Assembly (NCBI GenBank): GCA_003427395.1
Contig: BFEA01000167.1
Coordinates: 2,535,220 to 2,557,581, forward strand
Reading direction: 5' to 3'
Length of the DNA stretch: 22,362 nt
Source: Chara braunii
Lineage: Eukaryota; Streptophyta; Charophyceae; Charales; Characeae
A program made the position numbers and the translations under genes. Under the pieces are notes generated by a model. The model did not search any database. It was not told the DNA's origin and saw only the letters and a program-made list of their open reading frames with translations. This document shows, piece after piece, positions 1 to 9,713 of the stretch; position 1 is the first letter of the stretch; every line of letters begins with the position of its first letter.

Positions 1-77
1 GCCATCCCCGGCCCCGCACCCCGCTCATCCCCGCCCCGGCCCCGCGCCCAGGGTGACCCCGGGCTCACCAGGGGTGG
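1..77. repeat. GC-rich low-complexity flank
   Basis: Almost pure C/G sequence with CCCCGCCCC and CCCCGGCCCCG words, continuing outward from the GC-rich repeat at 78-308. It resembles the last 100 bases of the window in composition. No gene is seen in it. It may be the outer part of the same repeat family or a contig edge in a hard-to-assemble tract. Confidence 0.5.
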
Positions 78-308
78 ATGTAGCACCGGGGGGGGCCCGA
101 GGTGGGCCCAAAAATGCATTTTTGCAGTTTGGCCCAGAGGGTGCAGGCTGCTGCTGCGAACCCCCCTGTATTTTTTTTTTATTATTATTATTTTTTTGAT
201 TTTTTGATTTTTCTTTTTTTTGGGGGGGGGGTCCGGAGCCGGGGTCAGGGGTGCTCACACCCCCGGACCCCCGCCGGGGCCCCGGGGCCGGGGCTCGACA
301 ACCCTGAT
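78..308 (-). repeat. GC-rich/A-rich dispersed repeat, left copy (inverted)
   Basis: Read on the minus strand the unit starts at 308 with ATCAGGGTTGTCGAGCCCC. It then has about 85 bp of very GC-rich sequence, about 60 bp of A-rich sequence (A runs broken by AAT triplets) and about 100 bp of GC-rich sequence containing a palindromic AAAAATGCATTTTT. The same order of blocks is found in opposite orientation at 3889-4122, with clear but diverged identity (GTTCGCAGC/GTGCGCAGC, TGGGCCAAAC/TGGGCTAAAC, CAAAAATG). No ORF is convincing; the open frames crossing it reflect composition. It ends exactly where chromovirus coding sequence begins. It could be a SINE, a MITE or a terminal inverted repeat; the family is not recognised. 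Confidence 0.75.
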
Positions 309-1340
309 GCTAACGTTGAGAAACTCGCACGCTATACGACCGACCTGAAGCCCGCAGTTCGTGACCTCATTCGAGGGTACCACGACGTTTTCCCATCGTC
401 GTTCTCGTGCGTCGGCATCCCACCGATGCGCGACGTCGAGCATTCCATCCAGTTGTGCCTAACTATCCTGTTCACCATCAGGCACCCTACAGACTTTCGA
501 TCCCCGAGGCCACTGAACTCGAGCGTCAGCTTGAGGAACTCTTGAGACTGGGTTTCATTAAACCCAGCAACTCCCTGTCAGCTACACCCGTCCTTTTTGC
601 TCGCAAAGCGCATGAAACTTTTCGTCTCTCCATCGATTATCGTTGGTTCAACCGCTACACGATTAAGAACAGCTACCCCATGCCTCGTTCCGACGAGTTG
701 TTCGACTGCTGCTTAGCAGACAACCATTTCTTTACGAAGATTGATCTTCGTAGCGGTTATCATCAGATCCACGTCGCTGCAGCGGACCAGGTGAAGACAA
801 CGTTCCGATCGCACTTCGGCCACTACGAGTTTACGGTGATGCCATTTGGCCTCACGAACACACCCGCTACCTTCCAGAGGGCGATGAACGACATCTTCAG
901 GGACATCCTGGACCATAAACGACATCTTCAAGGACATTTTGGAGTTGTACGTTCTCGTCTACCTCGACGATATCCTCATTTATAGTCGTACCCTTGAGGA
1001 GCATCTCAGACACGTCTGTGACGTCCTTGACCATTTGCGCAGACATGGATTCTACGCCAAGCTGAGCAAGTGCCGCTTTGCCGAGCACAAAGTGGATTTC
1101 TTAGGACACTATGTGTCTGACCAGGGTCTCCACATGGACGACGCGAAGATTACTGCTATTGTGGAGTGGCCCGTCCCCATATCTGCAAAGCAGCTTCGCA
1201 GTTTTCTAGGCCTCACTAGCTACTATAGCAATTTCATCCAGAAATACGCTAGGTATTCCTACGTCCTTACCTCCACTCTCCTTCGGAAGAACCCGCCATG
1301 GTGTTGGACACCCCTTCACGAGGACGTCTTCCGCGCCCTG
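309..1340 (+). pseudogene. Chromovirus reverse transcriptase domain, frameshifted
   Basis: RNA-dependent DNA polymerase of the Ty3 type, which copies the element RNA into DNA in the cytoplasmic particle. The N-terminal approach (ARYTTDLKPAVRDLI, then YHDVF) is in frame 3 from 309. A frameshift at about 460-485 moves the reading to frame 2, where APYRLSIPEATELERQL, the IDYR box, the TKIDLRSGYHQI box and the VMPFGLTN.PATFQ box appear. A 31-bp near-tandem duplication beginning at 918 shifts it back to frame 3, where the catalytic YLDD lies at 960-971, followed by SKCRF, VDFLGH and the thumb region LRSFLGLTSYY. The YxDD aspartates are intact. Homology is certain from motif content; the gene is a pseudogene because the product cannot be read through. 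Confidence 0.93.
887..948 (+). repeat. 31-bp near-tandem duplication inside the RT
   Basis: AACGACATCTTCAGGGACAT at 887 recurs as AACGACATCTTCAAGGACAT at 918, an offset of 31 bp, followed by CCTGGAC versus TTTGGAG. The first copy encodes the normal NDIFRDILD segment in frame 2. The second encodes nearly the same segment in frame 3 and leads straight into the YLDD box. Because 31 is not a multiple of three, the duplication itself explains the frameshift. Confidence 0.85.
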
Positions 1341-1920
1341 AAGAAGGAGGTGACATGTGCACCGATTTTTCACCTACCCAATTTTGATCGCCCTTTTATC
1401 CTTACCACCGATGCGTCAAACTTTGTTGTAGGAGCAGTGCTTTCTCATATTTTTTCCTTCTCTTCTGATTCCTCTCATCCTCGCATCCCTCGCTTCCCAC
1501 CCCCGACCCCTACCACTGCTTCCTGCCTGACGCCTACTGGTCCATCTACTGACGAGCCTTGTATTGACTATTCTCCTACCATCGCCTAGGACGGCACTGT
1601 CGAGTCTCGCTCGGGTGATTGTCCGATAGCCTTCTACTCTCGTCAGCTCCTACTCGCGGAGATAAACTACACTGCTGATGAACGTGAGGTTCTCGCAATA
1701 GTTTATGCCGCTCGACACTGGCGTCACTACCTACACGGGGCACCATTCACGGTGCGCACGGACAACTTTATTGTCCAGGCTTTTCTGACAAAGTCGAAGC
1801 TCACTCCTCGACATGCTCGCTGGTGGCGCGACCTTGCCGAGTTTAGTTTCACCACTGAGCACATAAAGGGTGAAACTAATCGGGTCGCAAACGCCTTATC
1901 CCAGCGCCCTGACCATGATC
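1341..1920 (+). pseudogene. Chromovirus RNase H domain with S/P/T-rich insert and stop
   Basis: Degrades the RNA strand of the RNA-DNA hybrid during retrotransposition. In frame 3: the first catalytic Asp is in TTDASNFVVGAVLS (Asp codon 1410-1412), the catalytic Glu in ADEREVLAIVYAARHW (1686-1688), and the second Asp in FTVRTDN (1761-1763); SRWWRDLAEF-like and EHIKGETNRVANALSQRP segments close the domain. Between GAVLS and the FYSRQL strand there are about 55 extra residues rich in Ser, Pro and Thr, where most Ty3 RNase H domains have a short loop. An in-frame TAG (1587-1589) sits near the end of this insert. Catalytic residues are otherwise present. Confidence 0.88.
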
Positions 1921-2149
1921 TAGAGCAGATCCAGCTTGCTGCCATCTCGGTCACCACCGTCCACCACTCGGTGATCGACGAGTTTCGCACTCAGAACCGC
2001 CACTGCCCCGACAATCGCGACATCCATGCGACCCTTCGGAGTGGCAAGACGTCCCGAACTACTCTCTCGGGGACAACGGTCTTGTGTACTGGCACGGCTC
2101 ACAGAGCACCAGAGAGCCCCGTATTTATGTTCCCTCCACTGGACAGCTA

Positions 2150-3195
2150 CGTGTCTGGGCAGTAGAAGAGTTTCATGACCAGACAACCGCCGGTCATACG
2201 GGCTTCAATAAGACGTTGGTTCGTGTGAGCTGCCTGTACGTAATGACTTTGTGAGGACTACGTCGTAAAGTGTCCCACCTGTTAGGAGGTGAACAGTGCG
2301 AACCACCTGCCTTATGGTTTGCTGCAGCCTCTTCCTATCCCTGAGGGTCGTTGGCAGTCCATCTCAATGGACTTCATCGGTCCTCTTCGTTCTCCGACCC
2401 CTCACGATCATGATGTTATCCGGATCGTCGTCGACCGCTTCACGAAGCGCGTACGTTTTATTCTGTGTCGCTATATCATCAGTGCACGTGAGGTCGTCGA
2501 CATCGTGTTTGACCGACTTGTGTGTGACCACAACTTACCTCTGAGCATCATATCTGACCGTGACCCGCGCTTTACCAGCCGATTCTGGCGATGGTTCCAC
2601 GAGGTGTACAGCACCCAACTCCGCTTCTCCTCGTCTTACCATCCCCAGACTGATGGTCAGATCGAGGTCGCGAATAGGACTCTCGAAGATATTCTTCGAA
2701 AGATTATTCGTGACGGCCAGCAGTGGTCTCTCCATCTTGCCCACGCGGAGATAGCCTACAACCACGCCGTCTCGCCCACCACGAGAATGTCGCCTTACTA
2801 TTGCGACCTCGGCTATCACCCTCGTGTTCCCACGGACTTCCTTCGACCGCCACAAATGCACCCCAACACGAGTTGTCCCGCGCTGGATGATTGGGTTGCA
2901 CACATGACGTCGATCATGAAGACCGCGCATGAACACATTGCCGCTTCGCAGACTCGCATGCCGCACGTGCGAACCAATCGAGGATGGATCATCCATTTAA
3001 AATCGGTGATGATGTGTTTGTCGACGCCCTCCACTTACAGCTCGAAGCGGACACGCTTCGCAAGTTCCGACGTCACTTCTTTGGCTTGTGCCGCATTCTC
3101 CAGCCCGTCGGTTCTGATACGGCTTCTAGCCAGGTAAGCTTCCGTGCGAAGCCTAACTACGCCAGGCTTGTGTACACGATATCTACCACGTCTCG
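2150..3195 (+). pseudogene. Chromovirus integrase, frameshifted, DDE triad present
   Basis: Inserts the cDNA copy into the genome. The N-terminal HHCC zinc finger is split: EEFHDQTTAGHTGF gives the two His in frame 2 (from 2162), then DYVVKCPTC gives the two Cys in frame 3, ending at an in-frame TAG (2283-2285) where the family normally has Gln after the last Cys. The core is open from there: Asp in SMDFIGP (2370-2372), Asp in ISDRDPRF (2556-2558), Glu in TDGQIEVANRTLE (2664-2666). The Asp-Glu spacing is exactly D-X35-E. From about 2985 the C-terminal part continues in frame 2 (FKIGDDVFVDALHLQL). The catalytic triad is intact despite the broken frame. Confidence 0.92.
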
Positions 3196-3198
3196 TTA

Positions 3199-3620
3199 TT
3201 GCGTCCGTACCGCAGACTGTCTGAGCGTTTCATTGGACGACCATACGAGCGCCCTCCACCCGTCATGGTGGACGGCTACGAGGAGTTCCTCGTTTCAAAC
3301 ATCATTGGTCGCCGAGCCACCGACAACAACCCTCCTCATCTCGAGTATCTCGTACATTGGAAGGGTTACCCTGATGAGGAGGCTACTTGGGAGCCCCCCG
3401 AGCACTTGCAACACGCTCGCATGTTGGTGTGTGTCTATGACCGTGCTCGTCGTGCTGGGTTGACTGCTCGTCCTCAGCGCACTACCCTCCTCCTCCCTCG
3501 GCTGAGAAGACCGCTGAAGTCGAGCCTGCTCCATCCGAGGCAGACCTTCAGCAGCACCCGAATGCTTCTGAGCGTCCACAGCGCACGCATCGTCGTCCTG
3601 CTCAATATGACAACTGACTC
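3199..3620 (+). pseudogene. Chromodomain at the integrase C-terminus
   Basis: In frame 1, VDGYEEFLVSNIIGRR is followed by LEYLVHWKGYP and then ATWEPPEHL, a textbook chromodomain (about 3262-3420) with the aromatic residues of the methyl-lysine cage region. In chromoviruses this module is known to guide integration toward marked heterochromatin. It lies just 3' of the integrase tail but in another frame (integrase tail in frame 2), so it is no longer fused. Open reading continues to 3843 but the part after about 3450 is low-complexity Ser/Leu/Arg text with no recognisable domain and is probably not meaningful. Confidence 0.88.
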
Positions 3621-3888
3621 TGACTTATCTTCCCACGTCTTTGACTTCTCAGTACTCCATCCACTCCAGTTTTGCCACTTCAGCTCGTCGACGTTGCGGC
3701 TCTTCTTCGACGGCATTCCGGACTTCTCATCATGGACGTCATCGACAACTTCACGACCTTCGTCACGATCAGCTCTGCCTACTTCAGACGTCATCACTCT
3801 CTTACTACCTTACCCTGTACAGTACTCTGGTTGTGTCGCATGATGGTCTCCCTTCACCAGGTTCCTCTGAGTTGGGTTCTCCCTTCGT
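3621..3888 (+). other. 3' remnant of the chromovirus, no gene
   Basis: Pyrimidine- and CTC/GTC-rich sequence between the chromodomain frame and the right GC-rich repeat. A polypurine tract or 3' LTR would be expected here in an intact element. I see neither with confidence, and no sequence matching the 5' edge of the element as a direct LTR repeat would. Confidence 0.4.
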
Positions 3889-4122
3889 ATCAGGGTTGTC
3901 AAGCCCCAGCCCCAGGGCCTCGGCGGGGGTCCGCGGGTCCGGGGGTGGGCACCCCCAACCCCGGCTCCAGACCCCCCAATAAAAAAAAAATTCAAAAAAA
4001 TATAATAATAACAATAAAATAAAATAAAAAATAGTTGGGGGTGCGCAGCGAGAGCGCGCACCACATGGGCTAAACCCAAAAATGGGGTTTTATGCCCCAC
4101 CCCGGACTCCCCTCGGTATCGC
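3889..4122 (+). repeat. GC-rich/A-rich dispersed repeat, right copy
   Basis: Begins ATCAGGGTTGTCAAGCCCC at 3889. It then has a GC block with the hairpin-forming GGGGGTGGGCACCCCC, an A-rich core at about 3979-4034 (A runs with ATAATAATAAC and AAAATAAAAT), and a second GC block containing GTGCGCAGCGAGAGCGCGCAC and CCCAAAAATGGGG. This is the block order of 78-308 in opposite orientation. The copies differ at many positions, so they are either an old inverted pair or two independent insertions of one family. No coding capacity. Confidence 0.78.
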
Positions 4123-4570
4123 ACTTTTTCCCAGTCGAGCCACCTCGGGCGACCAGAAAGTTTTCAGGCTGTTACGCAGGATTTTGTATGTGGTTGCAAT
4201 AAATAAAGTAGATTAAATAAAGCAAATCCCTTCCTGTTGTGTGCGTCCGGCTTCGAGCGAGACCCTTCAATTGCGGTCTTCGCCGGTCCCTGAGAATCAC
4301 GCAAATAATAATCATAAAATTATGGGGTGCTATGCATGCGTCAATATGTCAACCTGATTTTGAGAATCGTGACAGAATCATCCACGATAGCAATCATCAA
4401 GCAAGAACAATGCAAGAAAGCAAGACCGACTGACTCGAGTAATGACATGATCAAATGAATGAGGGAAGAATGAGAACTCGTAATAGTCTCAGAGAGTACA
4501 TATGGAAGAGAACATGGCCAGCACCAATCAAGAGTTCTCACTCAACCCTCAGAACTTCACTCTTCATCCG
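4123..4570. other. Intergenic stretch with no supported gene
   Basis: Contains AATAAA-type words on the plus strand (GCAATAAATAAAG and ATTAAATAAAGC, about 4196-4222) that could act as polyadenylation signals, and otherwise unremarkable AT-rich sequence. Short open frames on either strand (4239-4433 plus, 4341-4541 minus) overlap each other and show no domain; I do not call them genes. Confidence 0.5.
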
Positions 4571-5222
4571 TCACTTTGTTGCTTGTCGTCTGGGCTTCTT
4601 GCCATGTCTCCGTACTCTCTGAGGTTGTGGCTTCTGAATGTAAAGCCACCTGAAGCCCAGTACTTCCAGACACTTCCAGCCAAGTCTCATAATACGGAAA
4701 TCAACCATGGCACAAAACTCCTCCCATAGAGTGGGGAGATATGGCTGAGAGAAAATGCCTCTCCTGAGATGTGGAAACTCAGAAGGCTCAGTCACTGCCT
4801 CATAGTCGATCACTACAAGCGATATGTACCTCTTTGCCAAGTCCACCAGTCCACCCCAATAAGAGCCATCAGCAAGATAGTAGGGGACCGGAGGTTTGGG
4901 ATAGTCAGTGAAAAGCTTAGAACCAAAGCTATAGACTAGCTTTGTGTTCCCCTGAAGTCTCTCATCTCCACTGCACATACCCGGCTGCTGCTGCCCACAC
5001 TGCATCAAAATGAGGGTGTGTATCGTTCCCCTTTTTTAGGAAGATCCGTAGGTCACTGATTGTACCTTCAGCGAACTCAGTGAGCGCGATGAAGATGGAT
5101 AGGTCTTCTCGCTTGAACCCATCAATCTTGACGTACCTGTAGGGGAAGCTCTCCCTGACAGCAATCAGATTGAGACTGTCAAGGACCGACTGATCAACTG
5201 TGATGGGGTTGATTTCTATCAT
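4571..5222 (-). pseudogene. Broken 'ORF0'-like gene, copy 1, unknown function
   Basis: Two overlapping minus-strand frames (5222 to 4962, then 5008 to 4571) join into one conserved protein of roughly 210 residues broken by a frameshift at about 4962-5008. The function is unknown. What supports it is similarity to the protein upstream of gag at 20875-22180: LDSLNLIAVRESFPY here aligns with LRSLNTLSKRETFPY there; DLRIFLKK with DVKIYVPK; the HFDAVWAAAAGYV region with DAVYERCWGFAEEV; ERLQGNTK...GSKLF...PKPPVP with DRLERKNK...GSTRF...PTPPLP; and KCLEVLG with KFLNSNS. No signal peptide, membrane segment or known motif is seen. The ATG at 5222 is the first in frame, but the frame is open back to a TGA near 5337, so the true start is unsure. 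Copy 2 has about 130 more N-terminal residues. Confidence 0.7.
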
Positions 5223-5289
5223 GTGTTTGGTAAATTGTTGCTCTCTGATGGAGGAAAAAAGAAAGGTTGAGCTTGGCTGACAGGCGTCC

Positions 5290-5910
5290 GCGGCTTGAAT
5301 GCCTTTTGAAAGCTGTTCTGAATACTGATTGACTGCTGATCAGCGAACTGACTGATTGTTGATCGAAGAACTGATTAACTGCTGAATTGAGAACTAAACG
5401 ATTGTTGAGATCCTGCTGACTAAAGCTAAGCGCTGCTGAGATTATGCAGACTGAGAATCTGAGTACTACAGGAGTGGCAGAACTCTGTCAGCTACGAGTA
5501 CACGTAGCAGAAGCTATGGAGCCACAAGTCACAAAATCACTCGTTTTGACTGTTAGATGTTGAGCACAAACTATGTTGATTGATAGATGACTGATTGCTG
5601 TTTGATAGGACTGATTGAGTGCGTGAGAGAAAGTTACTTGATAAGTTAGAGTCTTTCTCGAACCAACTGAATGCCAGGCTGGGGTACTGCTGATTGAGAA
5701 CCGAAGAATGTTGGGTACTGACTGAATAACAGTTGAGTATTGTCTAAGTGACTGATTTGAGAGTTGTTGAAAATTAATTGCATGTCGCTTGTTTACTGGT
5801 AACAGTGCTGAGTCCAGCTAGCTAGTAACTGCGTTGAGTACTGATCTCGGTCAACCGCACTGAGTATCTGAAACCATCAGTTGCTTACTGATTAGAATAG
5901 TTAGTGAAGC
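5290..5910. repeat. CTGATTG/CTGA word-rich region upstream of ORF0 copy 1
   Basis: Irregular, dense recurrence of CTGATTG, GCTGATTGA, ACTGACTGA and GTTGA words without fixed period, for example around 5320-5400, 5580-5620 and 5690-5760. It lies directly 5' of the minus-strand ORF0 copy 1, where a leader or LTR of that element would be. A similar CTGAA-rich stretch lies 3' of pol in the large element (14340-14421), and both include GCTGA followed shortly by GATTATGCA or ATTATGCA. It may be a diverged LTR; this is an inference. Confidence 0.45.
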
Positions 5911-6893
5911 CTCCAATGAGGGGGATCAAGGCCCCTCACGCTCTTCTAGGCTTCACCCTAACCTATTCAACCTACTCAATAGGCAGGTAGGTATTGTACG
6001 TCTAACTGAAAACCAGTTTCTGATCCAGCCCGCTCTCCTTAGTTTATTCTCGACAAAATGCATGCTCTTCCCTTTTGAAAATCGATGACAAAAATTCCCT
6101 TACTGGTCACCAGCCAAAACCTTTCCTTACTCCTTCGACAGACCTTATCAACGTGAGAGTGCTATGCAACCTTTCGTCACCCTCGTAAAGGTAGTAGATG
6201 AATTCTACATACGTTTGGTTTTTCACCAGCGTGAGGGCATAATCCATCATAAGCCTTGTCTGATGATGAAAGTCCTCAATTACTTTTTTTTTGCAACCGT
6301 CTGTTCGGCCCCTGTGCTTCGAACAAGTTACTCTCACTGTGTTTCTGTCCCCCATTCCTTCACTGAGTCCTATCACATCAGCCTTTGGATGCAGGACCTG
6401 AGGTTTACGAGGATTAAGGTATAAGAGACTTCGGTACAGGCTTCTGCCGATGAGTAGTTGGCATAAATGATTACTGACAGTTTAAACCTGCTAACTAATC
6501 CATTTGCTGCTCATATTTCAATGACGTTCCTCGTGGTCGACAGTGACCCGTTTCGAATCAGGCCCGTTCTTCCTAGTCTGTCCTTACTTGATATTTGCGC
6601 CTTTCTCTTGAGATAAACAACTGAGAACTTTCACTGACCACCAGAATTGACCCCTCTTGCACATCCAAATAGAGTCATGTCCCATAGTAGAGAGAGAACT
6701 GTGCAGCCCTCCATCTGATCCATAGGTATGGAAGGTGCACTCAACGAAACCATGTTATCTCACTGCCTGCAGGGCTTGCCTCATCAAGCCTTAGGCGAGA
6801 ACAGGTATCCTATGCAACATTCCCTTCTCAATCCTTTGCCTTACCTCAATTCAAAGTGCAGATTACTTTTAATATGCTATCGCCACCCCCACC
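5911..6893. other. No supported gene
   Basis: Unique-looking sequence. Opposing short frames at 6107-6376 (minus) and 6164-6424 (plus) overlap each other. The minus one (89 residues, with Cys and Lys/Arg near its start) reads a little more like protein but matches no family I know and has no support from its surroundings. Left unannotated. Confidence 0.4.
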
Positions 6894-6931
6894 CTGTCTC
6901 TTATACACATCTAGATGTGTATAAGAGACAG
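6894..6931. other. Nextera mate-pair junction adapter (assembly artefact)
   Basis: CTGTCTCTTATACACATCT (6894-6912) is followed with no gap by its reverse complement AGATGTGTATAAGAGACAG (6913-6931), 38 bp with no mismatch. This is the 19-bp Tn5 mosaic end twice, back to back, the junction left when a Nextera mate-pair fragment is circularised. Translation on the plus strand gives VSYTHLDVYKRQ, a known contamination string in protein databases. It is not a natural element. Sequence to the left and right may come from the two ends of one circularised fragment and need not be adjacent in the genome. Confidence 0.98.
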
Positions 6932-9713
6932 GCTCGAGACTGCCCCCTTCTTAACCATTCATGCATAATCAAATGCGGAACAAAGTAGGTTTAGACTGAT
7001 CTTCACACCTCATTTCTTTAGTCCCCCCCCCCCCCTCTTTTTCTACACTTAGTTTCGATGTGGCACTTGAGGGTCTCACCAGAGGGTCCTTGGATGATGG
7101 AGTTTACAGTGGGATCACTTTATGCAAGTTTGCTACAGACGAATAGGTCTTTAAGCTGACAAGCGAACAACCCTCTTTGGCTGGTCCACAGTAAGGGTTT
7201 TTCACGTCGGCCCAGCTAATATGACCAGTAGTTAAAGTTGTAATCAAACAGATCCATGCATCCTTTTCTGAAACCGTTTGAGTAGACGCGACTCCTCTTT
7301 TTATTCAGAGAACTGGGCGTAGTTGTCGCAAGTCATGTTAAGTTAGCGCTTGAGTCAACACTAAATACAATTTCTACTTGATTAGCAACAATGCAGCCTT
7401 AGCATCAGGTACGGTTTGTTCTGTATTGGATGTCGCTGACAGCGATCTTATTAAAGCGTCGACGGTGGTAATTCTGACTTCATGGCTCAAGACCCAACTT
7501 ATCTGGAGACCTCTACCCGAACCACCTAGCATCACAAGTGAAACTTGATAACTGACCACCTAGGCACGCATCACAGATCAAAGTGGAAGGACATGCACAA
7601 GAAGGAACGTTCTGGCTCACCGTTTTTTAGCAGTTCACTCCGAAAAGGAGTGAGGCTTACCAACGCAACTTTTGTGATAATCCCCTTCTTCCTTAGCTAG
7701 ACGTTGCAGATCAGAGAAGCGATAGAATGAGAGTTAATCAATCACCATCTATCAAGTATTTAGCCAGAAAGTAAGCAACCCTTCTAAGCACAGACTTTCT
7801 CTTGCTCATCATTTGCAGATAGATAGACGAGGTCGGTTACCTTGTCTTAAAGTAGACCCAGAATGACACAATTTTAGCCACTCTTATTTGGATAGCAGGC
7901 ACTTCAATGAGGCTACTTTGCATTCATGACAAGCCTTTGAGTCTGCTGACCCAGTTTTAAGTGAGCCACGTTAGCCTTCATGATTCCAATGGCCCTTGCA
8001 GTGAAGGGCTAAAGGGAGCGAAAAGTTGTGGCGGCACCAAGTATAGTTAGGGGAAGTGGGGAAGTTCGCAAAAAAAGAAGACCAGGAACCCAGGGGAAAA
8101 AGAGAGAAAAGTTACGAAAAGCACTCAGGCGGGTTGATTAAAGCCTTATCTGTGAATATTTTCCCCATCCTCCTTTTTCTTTTTCCCAAGAACACAGTCT
8201 CACTTATCACCCCAATCCAAACATCACATTAGCTTTCGACACTTGTTACATGACCTCCATGGTACCTGCTCACCGATGAGCCTGCCTATTCCCATGAATA
8301 CAGATGGTCACTTAAATTACACGGACCAAATCACTCCTTATCTCCTCCTCGAGAAACCAGTGTGAGTAAATCCCGATCTCCTTCTCGATCACACTCCCAG
8401 GGAACCAGCTCAGTAAAGGCAGGGTCACCATCAATTGATGGCTCCGGAAAATCGATGTAACGACTAACAGCCACGACTCATCTCTTGATTGACGACTACA
8501 GGAGCCCTCGATCAGCAACGTGGCTGGCCCTGAATTGACACTTAGGCACAGTGACTTCTGAAGTTTTCCAAAAAAAAAAGAAGTCTTAATCAGCAAAGGA
8601 TAACCAACCAGGAATGAGGAGTTATAATACTGTCAAGAATACACCAAGCTCAAACCGTTGGAAGCGAATGACTTGAAGCGGAAGCGTTTGCCAATAGAGG
8701 GTCAGCGCACTCCAACCCGTAACAGTGATCTCAAAAGTCGTGTCCTCGCTCTCCCTCTCAATCACCTAGGCTTCTTCGTCTGCTCACTTGTGCTTATACA
8801 CCCTCAACATTTTCAAACCAGTTCACCTAACTCTATCTCCGTCCACAGTCGTAGCACGTCTCTCCTCACTTACCAATAATTGACGTCAACAGCCCAGCTC
8901 AGCTCTCTCGCGCACAAAAGAGGCAGCGCGTATAGTCTCATAAGGCAAGGGTGCAAAAGCAGTAAATGACTGGTGTAATCCGGAGATAACGACAGCTCGT
9001 TGGCTAGCCATAACGCGGCACTTGACCACGAACCAAGGATACAACTTCCTCCCACCAAACACTAGGCACCTACCATGGTCACTCTGCGCTCATCCCAGCT
9101 CGGCTACGACCTCGCTGTTACTACGAGCCAGGTTCGTCCATCGAGAGCAGCGAACATAGCAAAGCCCCCGACCAGTGAACGACACTCATATTCTGACGCT
9201 AGCAAGAAGCTCAATCTGCCTTGATCAAGCTCAGGTCAAACCCGTCCGAAAAACTATTTGCGTCAGCAGCGACCCGCACAAGAATGACGCTTCTCAAAAA
9301 AAAAAAAAAAAAGAGAATGGGCAAACGGTAATGACGTGTCCTCGCATGTCCGGACTAAGCAGGCCCTTGTGCCGAGAGTAATGGGGAACAAATATCTCTC
9401 TCAGGATGGCAAACTAAAACGCGAGAGACGGAATCGAGGGCGACATCAATCAACACCATGCGTGCGAAAACTTCCCGCAAACCTCCTCTCTTCTCTCGCT
9501 CTTTTTTCTTTCTTGCCAACTGTAGTCAGCTCATGCATCACACGAGCGCGTAGGTGGTGGATGTCGTCAACCACATTGCGCGTCTTTTTTTTTTAATTTA
9601 TCTCGTTCTTTGACCTTCTCTTATTGCCTCAGGCTTTGCCACGTGCAGCCTGCACACGCGCGTAACCACCCTCGCCCCTCTCTCTCTCCGCTATTGATCT
9701 TTTTGCGCCCCTC
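6932..9713. other. Long non-coding stretch, no supported gene
   Basis: No frame here is long or protein-like enough to call (best are 61-94 residues, all without motifs). Visible items are a 13-C homopolymer at 7023-7035, an A run at about 8570-8579, an A run of about 16 at 9297-9312, and a T run at about 9585-9594. No tRNA, rRNA, LTR or inverted terminal repeats recognised. Spliced host genes with short exons cannot be excluded by eye. Confidence 0.45.

Larger units (their letters stand above)
309..3888 (+). mobile_element. Ty3/Gypsy chromovirus remnant, 5'-truncated
   Basis: A decayed LTR-retrotransposon pol region on the plus strand. Domain order is RT, RNase H, integrase, chromodomain, which is the Ty3/Gypsy order (integrase after RNase H) and, with a C-terminal chromodomain, the chromovirus branch. 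Gag and protease are absent: coding similarity starts just upstream of the RT, directly at the edge of the left GC-rich repeat. No LTRs were recognised. The reading frame is broken at least five times (about 460-485, 918, 2150-2165, 2230-2250, 2960-2985) with further changes before the chromodomain, and has in-frame TAG codons at 1587-1589 and 2283-2285. It is non-autonomous and dead. Coding sequence is clearly richer in G+C than the minus-strand element at 14507-22185. Confidence 0.93.

Noticed and set aside
102-545. 147-codon plus-strand frame starting in the GC-rich repeat
   Set aside because: The first two thirds translate the T-rich core and GC block (Phe/Tyr and Gly/Arg runs); only the part after 309 is RT-related coding sequence, already included in the chromovirus remnant.
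2535-2996. 153-codon minus-strand frame
   Set aside because: It lies opposite the integrase core, which carries a full DDE triad; the minus frame has no motif.
6894-6931. Natural Tn5-like transposon end or hairpin terminator
   Set aside because: The perfect back-to-back 19-bp mosaic ends are the library adapter; natural elements have transposon DNA between their ends.
6728-6988. 86-codon plus-strand frame
   Set aside because: It reads through the mate-pair adapter (VSYTHLDVYKRQ), so it is partly synthetic and cannot be a gene.
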